DNA from: Trichobilharzia szidati
Lineage: Eukaryota; Platyhelminthes; Trematoda; Strigeidida; Schistosomatidae
Length of the DNA: 64,000 bases
Direction of reading: 5' to 3'
Assembly (NCBI GenBank): GCA_944472155.2
Contig: OX235271.1
Coordinates: 44,465,991 to 44,529,990 of the forward strand
Shown here one piece after another: positions 10,464 to 20,900 of this stretch (the first letter of the stretch is position 1; each line of letters starts with the position of its first letter). Made by a program: the position numbers and the translations under genes. The notes under the pieces are model-generated. The model saw only the letters and a list, made by a program, of their open reading frames with translations, searched no databases and was not told the origin of the DNA.

Positions 10464-11934
10464 TTGCAGTAACTTGAGGATTTTCTCTGGAATAAAATAT
10501 TCTGTTTCACATCATTGCATGGGACTCTCAGGTTTCTGGTTTTATGCGTTCAGACTACCAAGTTCTGAAAAGCTCAAGAACTCGTGATAAGTACTTCAGC
10601 AATTCATCTGCATAAAAATTTCCTGATATATAAGCCATAGTTCATAAAAAATGGAATTAATTTTCGTGTTGGACCAGACTGAGTTTGGTCTCTCTCTCTC
10701 TCTTCCTCTTCAGTACATCTTAACAGCTTTTATGAAAGTTTTAGTCTTTATTCAATAGTTAGTTTGTGGAGGTTTGATTAGTTTCAAGTTTGCTCATGGA
10801 CTGATGTATCTTAATGATATCAATTTTAGGTGTATTTATACACATAGTCTTAAAATCATTCAGACTTTTCAAGAGTTTTCAGATCAGGCTGCAGAAGCTC
10901 TCGGATTTTTTCTTAATACTGATGATCTGCATATAATTAAGGCTACTTCAGGAAAACATCCACTTCCCCACTACTCATTTTGACGATATAAATTACTGAA
11001 GATTTCTGTCGGCTCAAATATTCTAAAATATTTTATTGATTTGCATGGAATTAAGCAGACCAGGTACAAAATTTAAAAAGCCTTTCGTTTTTTTTAAAGT
11101 CATAGTACTGTTTTGCTGGAATCATCACTTGGATACATTTCTTATCTCAAGCATTATTAAAATTCACTTGTGACTGTTTTAGCTTTTTTCTCTCTTGCTG
11201 GAGGAAGAAATGGGTTAGGTACTTCAAGGTAATAGGGAATAATTTATGGGTCTAGGTTTCGATCTTAATGGTTGTTGTCATCTGGGCGCATCCGCGACCT
11301 ACAGATATTTGATATCTCCATAGGGTATGAATGTACGTGACCCATTACTTCAGTTGGAAGTGTCAGAACTGAGCCACACTACCCTTGACTGACTTTGTTT
11401 ACGAATGTAATAGATACAATGGCTGATCACTAAGGAGTTAGCCCCTCTCATCTATTCAGTCCTCAGTGCTGAGTGAGCTCTGTGAGCCAAGTTTGCGATA
11501 TATAGAAAGTATTTTTCTTTGTTTATTAGTCTATTTACTATTCAATGTGTTGGTTAAAACGTTGTGGTGAACTTCCCAGTATTTTAGGCTTTTGTTGTAA
11601 ATGGTACACATAAAAGTTTTCTCGGACGCCATTTTCGCGCTCTTCCGCTGTGCTGTCAACACGTAAATTCTTGGAGATTTTAACGCAGTCAAACTGATTA
11701 GATAAATCCTAAATCCTTTTCCTTGAATAGTCTTAACATTTTATTTTGTTCAAATATACTGCTCATCATTACACATCACTAATTAACTGAGTCCTCTTGA
11801 TTTGCGTTTTTTGTCAATACCTATAAGTTAGTAAATTAGTTGTATTCTCTGATCTGGTTGATTTAATTGCGAAGCTCTCATCGTCTTTCTAGGCAACATC
11901 TTCAGTGCAGGTTTTGGTATAAAATGAACTCATT
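10464..11934. other. Intergenic stretch, no gene seen
   Basis: Contains a TC-rich microsatellite near 10690-10715. A patch at about 11630-11770 resembles 18690-18800 loosely and may be an old copy of that repeat. Confidence 0.4.
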
Positions 11935-12115
11935 TAAAAGAATGGTTATTGAACAAAGAATATTCTTTTCCATAACTTCATCATCAGATTCCACAGTTAT
12001 ATATGCATAATGGTGAATGAATTAATGTTATTAACAACATTAATGTTTAAATAACATCGAATCAACAGTAATAATATCAGTGAATTGCAGTTTGAAAGCA
12101 TCAAGTAGTTAGTCA
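11935..12115 (-). mobile_element. Terminal-repeat remnant of a Penelope-like element
   Basis: This aligns by eye with the 3' noncoding parts of the PLE copies at 6060-6250 and 23520-23700: the hammerhead-like block, then an AT-rich run with ATATATG, then GTTATTAACAACATTAATGT-like sequence and a TATCGATTT-like block. No coding part remains. Confidence 0.6.
11951..11991 (-). ncRNA. Hammerhead-ribozyme-like motif, best-preserved copy (copy B)
   Basis: On the minus strand: stem I GAAU, intact core CUGAUGA, a ten-base stem II region, intact GAAA, stem III AAGA-AUAU-UCUU, U at the cleavage position, stem I GUUC. Stem I pairs fully (with one G-U). Stem II is weak and closed by U-G, so activity is uncertain. 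It is 41 nt long, the same as copy A. Confidence 0.5.
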
Positions 12116-12167
12116 AGTCATGAGGACCTTCAATGATCTAGTTCTTTATCGTCGTCAAAAATGTACC

Positions 12168-12551
12168 TGTAGTGTGCATTGAACCTTCGAACTTTTGTTT
12201 GAACGAACTCACCTGACCTTTAACCCCACTTCCTCTTTGGTATTCGTGAATCTCCCGTACGGTTTCGGTTTCGCTCTCTCGCTGTGCTTTCATCCAGCAC
12301 ACTCTCCGAGCTTACCACCGTCTCGACTGCAGATAAGTGTATACCCTCTTATTCTTTATCAAATCTCATATCGCTTTTGTGTAAATATAACTCTGTTCCA
12401 GTCACGCTAGTCATCTCAAGTCTTTTTACCTTGATTCAGTTCGTTAGTATTTGCACATTAGGCAGAGTACAATTAAGGTCATAAAGCGGTGAAGAAGTTT
12501 TTGTAAGAGTGGCTAATTTAGGTCTTAGTTAACCCAAGTCTAACTCTTACA
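12168..12551 (+). repeat. 5' LTR of the gypsy element
   Basis: 384 bp, TG...CA ends. It matches 17548-17931 apart from one C/T difference near 12256. It should contain the promoter; I could not place a clear TATA box. Confidence 0.93.
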
Positions 12552-12553
12552 AG

Positions 12554-12564
12554 TGGTGAGCCCG
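12554..12564 (+). promoter_or_regulatory. Primer-binding site, tRNA-Trp-like
   Basis: TGGTGAGCCCG begins two bases after the 5' LTR. It matches the non-autonomous element's PBS for eleven bases and resembles the tRNA-Trp 3' end with one mismatch. Confidence 0.6.
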
Positions 12565-12736
12565 TGTTTTCACCGTTTACCTCCATAGTAGCTTAACGTG
12601 TAAATAGTCCTTTTTCATATTGGCAATTTTGTTTTTCACACAGAGTTATAAAATTTTACTTGCCTTGATTTTACTCATATTTTTTGTTATCATATTTGTT
12701 GTTATCATTCTATTTATATATCGTCCTGTTCGCAGG

Positions 12737-13051
12737 ATGGCCGTAACCGCTAGTCCCACTCAAACTAAGGACTCCTCTGCCGAGGGGTCATCAAAATTAG
12801 ATGTGGTGGCCTACATAACTAAGCTTCACGAGGAGATAGATAAGTTAAGACAGGAGATGACACCTAGAGGTCGCTCGAATAGCCGCACCAACTCGACTCG
12901 TGGTAGATCTTCTTCACGAGCTGGCAGCGGGCGTCGTAGGTCTCATAATTCCCAACCTGGAGTGTGCTGGTATCACCGGCGTTATGGTGACAAGGCCCAA
13001 AAGTGTACTCGCCCGTGCACCTTCGATGTCCAGCAATCGGGAAACCAGTAA
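12737..13051 (+). CDS. gag: Truncated Gag: coiled coil, Arg/Ser-rich linker and CHCC zinc knuckle
   Basis: The frame is open from 12620, but the first 39 residues are an improbable hydrophobic run, so I take ATG at 12737 as the start. The product is 104 residues. It has a charged helical segment ([14 protein letters not shown]), an Arg/Ser-rich stretch, and at 12965-13018 the knuckle C-x2-H-x9-C-x3-C ([18 protein letters not shown]). This CHCC arrangement is typical of CsRn1-group Gag rather than the usual CCHC. A full Gag of this group is several hundred residues; the capsid core expected before the coiled coil is absent, which looks like an in-frame deletion. The protein should bind nucleic acid but could not build a particle by itself. 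Confidence 0.7.
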   Translation: MAVTASPTQTKDSSAEGSSKLDVVAYITKLHEEIDKLRQEMTPRGRSNSRTNSTRGRSSSRAGSGRRRSHNSQPGVCWYHRRYGDKAQKCTRPCTFDVQQSGNQ

Positions 13052-16000
13052 GCCAGCACGTATTGGCGACTGACGTCGCTGGCGAACCACTTCCATGTCG
13101 CCTCTTCTATGTTACTGACCGTAACACTGGGACACGCTTCCTGGTTGACACTGGGGCGGGAGTTAGCGTGATTCCACCAACATCTGAAGAGCGCCAGAAG
13201 CCACTTTCCTTACAGCTTCGTGCCGCAAACGGTTCGCCAATCACAAAGTACGGTAAAAGGTTCTTAGATCTTAACATAGACTTACGTAGATCATTTCGTT
13301 GGGTTTTCTTAGTGGCAGACGTAACCACCGGTATTATTGGCATGGATCTCCTGCAACATTATCAGCTACTGGTAGATACTGGCGAACACAAATTGATCGA
13401 TTCAGCTACAAACCTCTTGATCTCCGGTGTTGTGACGCACACACCTTCATTAAGTCCAGTATATTCAACCCCTGCCTCTAACGGCCCTTACGCTGATGTT
13501 CTCCAGTCCTTTGCCAACCTGTTCAAACCGGTTTCCAAACTTCCTTGTGTGACTTCTACTGTCACTCATCATATCGTGACAACTGGTCCACCTGTATTCG
13601 CAAAGCCACGGCGATCGTCCCCAGAAAAACTACAAGCCGTGAAGGCCGAATTCGAACATATGTTAGACATGGGGATAATCCGTCCATCCAGCAGCCCGTG
13701 GTCTTCCCCTTTACATGTGGTGCCAAAGAATAACGGGATAGACTGGAGGCCTTGTGGCGACTACCGCAGGCTTAATGCACAGACCGTGCCAGATCGCTAC
13801 CCCGTACCACATATACATGACCTTACATCGTCACTAAAAGGTGCCACGGTATTCAGCAAACTGGACTTAACAAGAGCCTATCATCAGATTCCAGTTCATC
13901 CAGACGATATTCCTAAAACGGCAGTGATCACCCCTTTTGGTCTTTTCGAATTCCTTCGAATGCCGTTCGGTCTCCGCAACGCCGCACAAACATTCCAGCG
14001 ATTCATTCATGATGTTTTGCGCGGATTGGATTGCGCGTATGCCTATCTCGACGATATCCTCGTGGCTAGCCCAGATGAAGCTACCCACCGTACGCATTTA
14101 CAGATAGTTTTTGAGCGGTTAACAACCCATGGTTTGACACTTAACATGTCTAAATGCCAGATTGGCGTCCGTTCGTTGACCTTCCTGGGACATGTCATTA
14201 ATGAACATGGAATTCGCCCGCTACCTGAGAAGGTGCAGGCAATACGCGACTTCCCGGAACCTACGTCAACAAAATCTTTGCGCACATTTCTAGGCATGGT
14301 GAGTTATTACCGACGGTTTGTTCCTCAATGTGCACATATTTTACAGGCACTCACAGACCTACTAAAGAGTAAGAGCAAAACGTTCAGCATGACACCAGAG
14401 GCTCGAGAAGCCTTCCAGAATATTAAGTCGGCAATTGCAGACGCCACCATGCTAGTCCACCTAGACGTCCATCTTCCGCTTAGCATCTCAGTTGATGCAT
14501 CTAACACAGCCATTGGAGCTGTTCTACAGCAACAGGTACATACCTCATGGATACCAGTCGCCTTTTTCTCTCGGAAGTTGTCCGCCGCTGAAGCGAGGTA
14601 TAGCACCTTTGGCAGAGAACTCCTCGCCATATACGCGGCTATCAAACATTTTCGCCATTTTGTCGAAGGTCGGAAATTCACAGTATTTACCGATCACAAG
14701 CCCCTGACGTACGCCCTCCACACTACTACAGATAGATATTCTCCACGCGAATTGCGTCACTTGGACTATATCTCACAATTCACTTCGGACATTCGACATA
14801 TTTTGGGGATTGACAATGCTGTGGCGGACGCCTTGTCTAGCATATATACCATGTCGGCGCCGCCAACCATTGACCTGAAACAAATGGCGCAATGTCAGCT
14901 TACCGAGTTACATCTCGATAAGCTCTCGTTAAATACCTCCTTGCATATGAAGCCTATACCGCTTGTTAATAGCGAGGGTACCATCCTCTGCAATCTGTCC
15001 CCCGGTAACCCGAGACCCATCGTTCCACCTTCATTGCGCCGTACTGTATTCGATAGCCTCCACAACCTTTCCCACCCAGGTATCCGGGCAACGGACAAAC
15101 TAGTGTCAGCTAGATTTGTCTGGCCTGGTATAAATCGCGACGTGCGTATCTGGGCACGTGCCTGTGTGCCGTGTCAACGAGCTAAAGTCCACAAACACAA
15201 CACCACTCCAGTGGGTTCCTTCTCCACACCCGATGCTCACTTTAGTCACGTACATCTAGATATAGTGGGTCCTCTACCACCATCAAATGGCCACTGTTAC
15301 TTGCTGACATGTGTCGACCGGTTCACTCGTTGGCCAGAAGCTATTCCCATTGCCGACACGACCGCGGAAACCATTTGCCGAGTGTTCATGGAACGCTGGG
15401 TAGCTTAATTCGGATGCCCATCTTCGGTGACTACAGACCGTGGACAGCAGTTTGAATCAACCCACTTCAAGAAGCTCTTAGAGCTGCTGGGGTGCAAACG
15501 CATCCGAACAACCGCGTACCACCCAGCAGCAAATGGACTTGTAGAGCGTTTTCACCGCCAACTGAAAGCTTCGTTAATGGCTACCGAGAATACTAAGTGG
15601 ACCGAGTCCCTTCCCCTAGTTCTACTTAGCATCCGTTCCACGCTCAAAGCAGACTTACAGTGCATCTCCGCAGAGTTGGTGTTCGGTACCACCCTTCGTC
15701 TACCGGGTGAAATTATCTCACCTGAAAGTGGTGAGCCAAGTGTTACGGATGTACATTGTTATGCTCAGAACTTCAAGCGCCTTATGCAGCGCCTGCAACC
15801 AACTCCCACACGCACACAAAACAAGAGAGTGCAAGTAGATGCTAGGCTCGATGACTGTACACACGTTTTTTGCGTAGCGACGCCGTTCGTAGACCGTTAC
15901 AACCCCCTTATGATGGACCATTCAAGGTCGTTAGTAGGAAAGAAAAATTTTTTTGTTATTGATCGACTTGGCCGTCAAGACACCGTAAGTGTCGACAGAC

Positions 16001-16203
16001 TTAAAGCGGCCTACATCGAAGAATCTTTACCCCTCACGCCTACACAACCAGCAACTACGCCTGCACCCACACCCCAGCCAAGTTCGATTGTTGAAAATCC
16101 TACTAAACCTATCAGTTCGCCAGATGCAACAAGTAGGGCAACAGTTACACGCGCCGGTCGGCGTGTACACTGGTCTAAGCGATACTGCGAATTCGTTAAC
16201 TAA
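13003..16203 (+). pseudogene. pol: Pol polyprotein: protease, RT, RNase H, integrase; one internal stop
   Basis: It lies in the -1 frame relative to gag and overlaps it by 49 nt, so a -1 frameshift would be needed. The first ATG is not at the start, which fits Gag-Pol fusion. Protease: [13 protein letters not shown] with DTG at residues 49-51. [29 protein letters not shown], and the YLDD catalytic site at 14044-14055. RNase [22 protein letters not shown]. Integrase: an H-x3-H and C-x2-C zinc site (CVPCQRAK), then [18 protein letters not shown] and GLVERFHR for the D,D,E triad. A TAA at 15406-15408 lies between the first and second catalytic Asp, and the frame continues unbroken on the other side to 16203. 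The stop is thus a single nonsense change in an otherwise intact 1,066-codon frame. Confidence 0.9.
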
Positions 16204-17533
16204 ACACTTTTACGTACAAGAGTAGTTCATACTCTCATTTTTTCTTCTTTCTTTGTCGCAGTTTACATTCATTTTTCATGGTATTTACCCTTCTGATTTA
16301 GCTTGTAGGCAGTAGCCACTTTTACAGTTACTAACCTTGTTAGATTTCTTTCTCTTTACATAGTGTTCTAACATTTTATTTTCGGCCTTGCACTCGAACA
16401 GCTAGCTATATCAATCAACTCTATCGTCGTATGATGGCTCCCATCACTTGTGGAATTACCAAGCGAACTAACGAAATATAGACCAATAAAAAAATAATAA
16501 AGTAAAAGAAATAAAAAGATAAAATGTAAAAACAAAAAAAGACTAAAGATAAAATTAAAAAAATATATAAAAAAATAATAAGCAAACCTTGTACTATATA
16601 GTTCAACGAACCGTTACATATTATTGCCCATGACTGTGTCACTTCTCTGCTGTACATTTTAATCTGCTCAATCTATTTTTTTACAGACTTTATTATGTTT
16701 ACTCGGGTTGTGCCATGATGACACTTATTTATTTTGTGACCCGCATTTGTAATTACTTTGTATGACTTTAATTATACAGCTTGCAATTTTTTTTAATGGC
16801 GATTGCACCTACTCATAACTATTGGTTTTGCACACACTTCTCTGTACATTGCATCCGTTTTCACAGCGTTAGCAATTTTCCTTGTTTTATTTCAATTTGG
16901 CGTATCACTTCCATGTTACACTAGTTCCCTCGTATTTATTCCGCTTAATTTTTGTTAACACCTTATGCTGATTTTTAAATCTTAACCTCTTCTTCTATTC
17001 TTTTCTGTTGCTTTTACTTTATTCCTCCTAATACGCTGGTATATTGATTGCCTTTGGTATTACTTCTAGCTTTGGTTGATGAGGAAGGATGGAGCATTAG
17101 TCTAAGATGAAAATTAGACATAATGAGTCACCTTCCCGTTATAACAACCTGGGTAACGGAGGTAAACCATCAGACCTCCACATAATTCAGCCCGTAATAG
17201 TAAGTCGTTAAAAAAACTAAATAAACAGATATTTTAAAAAAAAGATAAGTAAAAATAAACGATGTAAAAAAACCCAGACAACTCAGAAGCTTGAAATCGC
17301 ACCAAGGCACCAGCGTTATTTCTTCTTATATTCCATCTTACGCCATTGATCATGTACATAGTGCCCATAAATTGTCTTAATTTTTTTCCTTCATTCTTTC
17401 CTATCACAATATATATTTTTTTAAAACAAACTATTTTATTACTATCTCCACACTTTCTTGCTCATTCACTGTTATTGTACACAACCTTGCTACTTTTATA
17501 TATCGAAGCTTGCTGTTTTCCCACCAACCTTCT
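16204..17533 (+). other. Long AT-rich noncoding 3' region of the gypsy element
   Basis: 1.3 kb between pol and the polypurine tract, with no convincing frame on either strand. Boudicca has been described with a third ORF after pol; here I see only short frames, such as a hydrophobic antisense one at 16421-16657 that I do not believe. It may be a decayed third ORF. Confidence 0.5.
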
Positions 17534-17541
17534 GAGGGGGG
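17534..17541 (+). promoter_or_regulatory. Polypurine tract of the gypsy element
   Basis: GAGGGGGG six bases before the 3' LTR. Its place and composition match plus-strand priming. Confidence 0.7.
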
Positions 17542-17547
17542 ATAACC

Positions 17548-17931
17548 TGTAGTGTGCATTGAACCTTCGAACTTTTGTTTGAACGAACTCACCTGACCTT
17601 TAACCCCACTTCCTCTTTGGTATTCGTGAATCTCCTGTACGGTTTCGGTTTCGCTCTCTCGCTGTGCTTTCATCCAGCACACTCTCCGAGCTTACCACCG
17701 TCTCGACTGCAGATAAGTGTATACCCTCTTATTCTTTATCAAATCTCATATCGCTTTTGTGTAAATATAACTCTGTTCCAGTCACGCTAGTCATCTCAAG
17801 TCTTTTTACCTTGATTCAGTTCGTTAGTATTTGCACATTAGGCAGAGTACAATTAAGGTCATAAAGCGGTGAAGAAGTTTTTGTAAGAGTGGCTAATTTA
17901 GGTCTTAGTTAACCCAAGTCTAACTCTTACA
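17548..17931 (+). repeat. 3' LTR of the gypsy element
   Basis: 384 bp, one visible difference from 12168-12551. The TACC target duplication follows directly at 17932. Confidence 0.93.
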
Positions 17932-17935
17932 TACC

Positions 17936-18689
17936 TTTGAGCAGCCGTAAGTATTATGTTCTTCCCTGCCTCGTTGGGCAGTGTTAAGAACAGCCTGCAC
18001 ACCAGGTTAGGTGGATTAGGCTAAAGAGTCAGCAGGTAGTGTGGCCAAAGCTCAGGTCTTGCGAAACACGTGGCTGCACAGCAGTAATGGACGTTATTTC
18101 TAGTTGTGGCCACCCGGAACCAGCTCGAAGTCTTTCACGCAACTCAGCTAGCTGGCTTCCAGAAGCGGAAATATTTGGGCATCATAATAACAGGATTCCA
18201 GATCAGGTACTATAAGTAGAAATTCCGGTGGAGCAAGTAGCTCCTAAAGAATTCAGATCACTAGCATCATTTCAACAGGTCATGGACTGTAAAATGCAAC
18301 ATATCATATCACTGGATCTTGACAAACAAGTTACCTGGTTTTGTCTGTAAGTGACTTCATATAAAGTCACCTCAGTACGGTTGCCTTATGATTCACCGAA
18401 ACATTGGGAATACTCCTCTGTAAACTAATGTATTTTTAACTACAGTAACTACAAAATCATACCAGGCGGTATATTGGGCACATGAATAAAATACACATAT
18501 AGAAACCCCGCCAAATTGAAATTACATTTTGAATTCCGTTGCCATAATCCTTTTATTCACAAGACACAACTGAGATAATCTGTGATACTTAGGACCGGTC
18601 CATCACTTGACCATGCAGATGTAAGACTGCCTAAAGACAGAATAGTTTGCAATGCAGTTTCCAGTATCTGAAAGGTTTTTTAATGGTTC
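17936..18689. other. Intergenic stretch, no gene seen
   Basis: Somewhat GC-richer than its surroundings near 17950-18200, as decayed retroelement sequence often is here, but I could not match it to a domain. Confidence 0.35.
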
Positions 18690-18789
18690 TGACCCCACTT
18701 TGCGCTTTTCTGTTATGCTGTCAGCAAGCACGTTCTTTGAGTTTGTAATATAGCCACATTCGTTAGATAAGGCCCAGATGTTTTTTCTC

Positions 18790-19000
18790 CAATAACCTTA
18801 TCCTTTTACTTTACTCACATGTGCTGCGCACAGGATCACATTTCCTTAATAATTTTCGTTTGGCCATCATTACTTAGAAGTGAGGTAGAGTATTGAATTT
18901 TGGGGTACATAAGCAAATTACGTTAAGTGAGTGCTGATGAACTGTAGCTTATCAACAGCACTACTGGTACCTTATAAGCTCGACACACTAGCGACAGCTA
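18790..19000 (+). repeat. Interspersed repeat X, copy 1
   Basis: The block running from CACATTTCCTTAATAA through CAACAGCACTACTGGTACCT to CACTAGCGACA recurs at about 60950-61125 with moderate divergence. It lies just upstream of a CR1 ORF1, so it could be 5' UTR of that element, but the second copy is not next to a CR1. Confidence 0.6.
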
Positions 19001-19199
19001 ATGCCCGCGCTTAGAAAAGGATAGTGGCATTTTTACGTTGTGAAGTAACTTCTGCTTTAATTGTGTAAATCGCATCAGAAGCTTTTTGGTTTGCTTTAAC
19101 TGGTTTAATTAGCGGAAGTAGTTTTTATTTTTGTGCACTTTTGTGACTTTTTGTACGGTTTTAAATCTCTGTATTTAGGTATTTATACATATTTGTCTG

Positions 19200-20900
19200 T
19201 GTAACTTAAACAGCTTAAACGTGAGTCTCACAAATAGCTGTGGACGACCGAACTGCCACTTTCCGGTGGATGATGTGATGCAGTGTGATAACTGCAACCT
19301 ATGGTTCCGTAAAGTTTGCACTGGCTTATCACCATCAGCTTATAGGAGATGCAGCGAGCCATCATCCCCGTAGGTGTGTAAATTTTGTACTAACCCTTTG
19401 GACGTCCTCATCCAAGAGGCCGTGGGACTTCTCATGTCCAAGAAATTAACAAAAACCTCTGATGAGGGAAAAAGGCAGCATCTAGTACTGATGTCATAAG
19501 CGAGGATCCTGGCCTGAGTCAAAATGTGGTGAGAGCTGTCTGCTAGCCGAATGTGGTAAACAGTAATTTACGTCGATGTTTACGCCCCAATATTGGTCAT
19601 GGGAAAAATAAGAACAAAGACTGACTCAACAACAAATCACAGCAGACTTTGCGTAGGCGGATACAATTGGCAGATAGATAATCTGAAATTCGAGAAACGG
19701 CCACAAAGAGATGAAAGATTAACGTTCAGCGAGAAACCAACAATCAGAAAACTATAATAATGCACATGAAGAACTGTAAATATCTGTTGATTTCCTAAAT
19801 AAACGATCTGTTGTCTGGCCCTTACCTTCTGTTGTTACAATAAGACTGGGACATAACCACATCCCCAAGCTTCGAAAGACGTAACAGAGGTAAAGTGTGC
19901 CAAGAAGTCTGCAACAGCACACAGAAAGCCCCGAAATTCTAAGAGGGCAGAGTGTCAACATTGTAAGACAGCAGGGTGATATCACAACGACGAGGCGTTG
20001 CGCGTCTGGTGAACACACGGCTTCCAACTGCGAGAGTAAAGTGGAATCACCTGATTCCACTTGGTTAATGCCGAAAAATAGGAAGCTCAAGAATTATAGG
20101 AGAGAGAAAAGGTCTCAACGACCACAAACACTAATAAGATTGCTAAACCTCCGGACTCAAATTACAATATAGTAATTTGGAACTTGAAGGAATCGAATAA
20201 AGTAGATCCAGCTGCCTGACATGTTGATGATCTCGAGATAGTTAGCTCCATCATCCGTGAAACACCTCCGGAAAAAACAAATGGAGTTCACATAAGGAAA
20301 GTCATCAGAATCGGTGAGCGAATCGCCAATGCAACGAAAAGTTACCCACGACTGTTGAAGATAGTATTGGGAAACGAGATGGAGAAAAGTATTATCCTCA
20401 ACAATGCATTCAAGATCAAGGACAAAAACATGAGAATTAGGCCAGACTGACCTCTGGAAGATAAAATTAGGAGAATAGAAGCCGTGGCTGAATTAAAGGC
20501 CCGATTAGAGAAAAGTGAAAAAGACCTCAAACTGTTGGGTTTTCGGGTAGTGAGGTCTCGGAAACCTGTGGTGTCCAGGCCTCTGTTCATAAGTCTCTCA
20601 GTATGCTACACGAACGCTTGTAGTCTTAGGAATAAGCTTCCTGAACTAGGAGTGTTGTATGAGGAACTACAGCCGGATGTGATTGCTATCACCGAAACAT
20701 GGTTGTTAGTGGGTGTATACTTAACTCCACTCATACCTGGGTACATCTGCATTAGAGCGGACAGAGTAAGTAGTTGCAAAGGTGGGGGTTGCCCTATATA
20801 TCCGGGATGACAGGAATTAGATCGACGTTGTCGGAAGCCCATGACAGCGGCACCCGTGAAGCCGCAAGCTGCGTCATTAACTTGAACAAGGGCACTGTGA
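19200..20900 (+). mobile_element. CR1-like LINE, 5' half: PHD-finger ORF1 and start of endonuclease
   Basis: From 19218 the translation gives a Cys/His cluster (CGRPNCHFP, MQCDNCNLWFRKVCTGLS, then VCKFC after a stop) arranged like a PHD finger, as described for some CR1-group ORF1 proteins. At about 20170-20480 comes an RRM-like ORF1 part (IWNLKES, PRLLKIVLGNEMEK, NAFKIKDKNMRIRPD). It runs into the apurinic-type endonuclease: YTNACSLRNKLPEL and DVIAITETWL at about 20600-20710. Recognisable sequence stops near 20900, so the endonuclease core and whole RT are missing. Stops and frameshifts make it dead. Loss of the 3' side, not the 5' side, is unusual for a LINE. Confidence 0.75.

Larger units (their letters stand above)
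12168..17931 (+). mobile_element. Ty3/gypsy LTR retrotransposon, CsRn1/Boudicca-like
   Basis: A 5.76-kb element with 384-bp LTRs beginning TGTAGTG and ending TTACA. It is flanked by TACC at 12164-12167 and 17932-17935, a 4-bp target duplication. The order is LTR, PBS, short gag with a CHCC zinc knuckle, protease, RT, RNase H, integrase, a long AT-rich noncoding part, PPT, LTR. The pol order (PR-RT-RH-IN) is that of Ty3/gypsy; the CHCC gag motif and tRNA-Trp-like PBS place it with CsRn1, the group that includes Boudicca. I saw one difference between the LTRs (12256 versus 17636), so insertion was recent. It is nevertheless defective: capsid is missing and integrase carries a stop. Confidence 0.92.

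Noticed and set aside
12620..12736. Hydrophobic N-terminal extension of Gag (39 residues)
   Set aside because: It is an AT-rich leader read in frame by chance. The downstream ATG at 12737 gives a normal charged start, and Gag proteins have no membrane segment here.
16421..16657. Antisense hydrophobic frame of 78 residues in the gypsy 3' region
   Set aside because: It results from A-rich sequence on the + strand read backwards (runs of Phe, Ile, Leu); no signal, no context.
18944..18975. CTGATGA in repeat X (also near 61060) as a hammerhead core
   Set aside because: No GAAA box with pairing stems follows in either copy.
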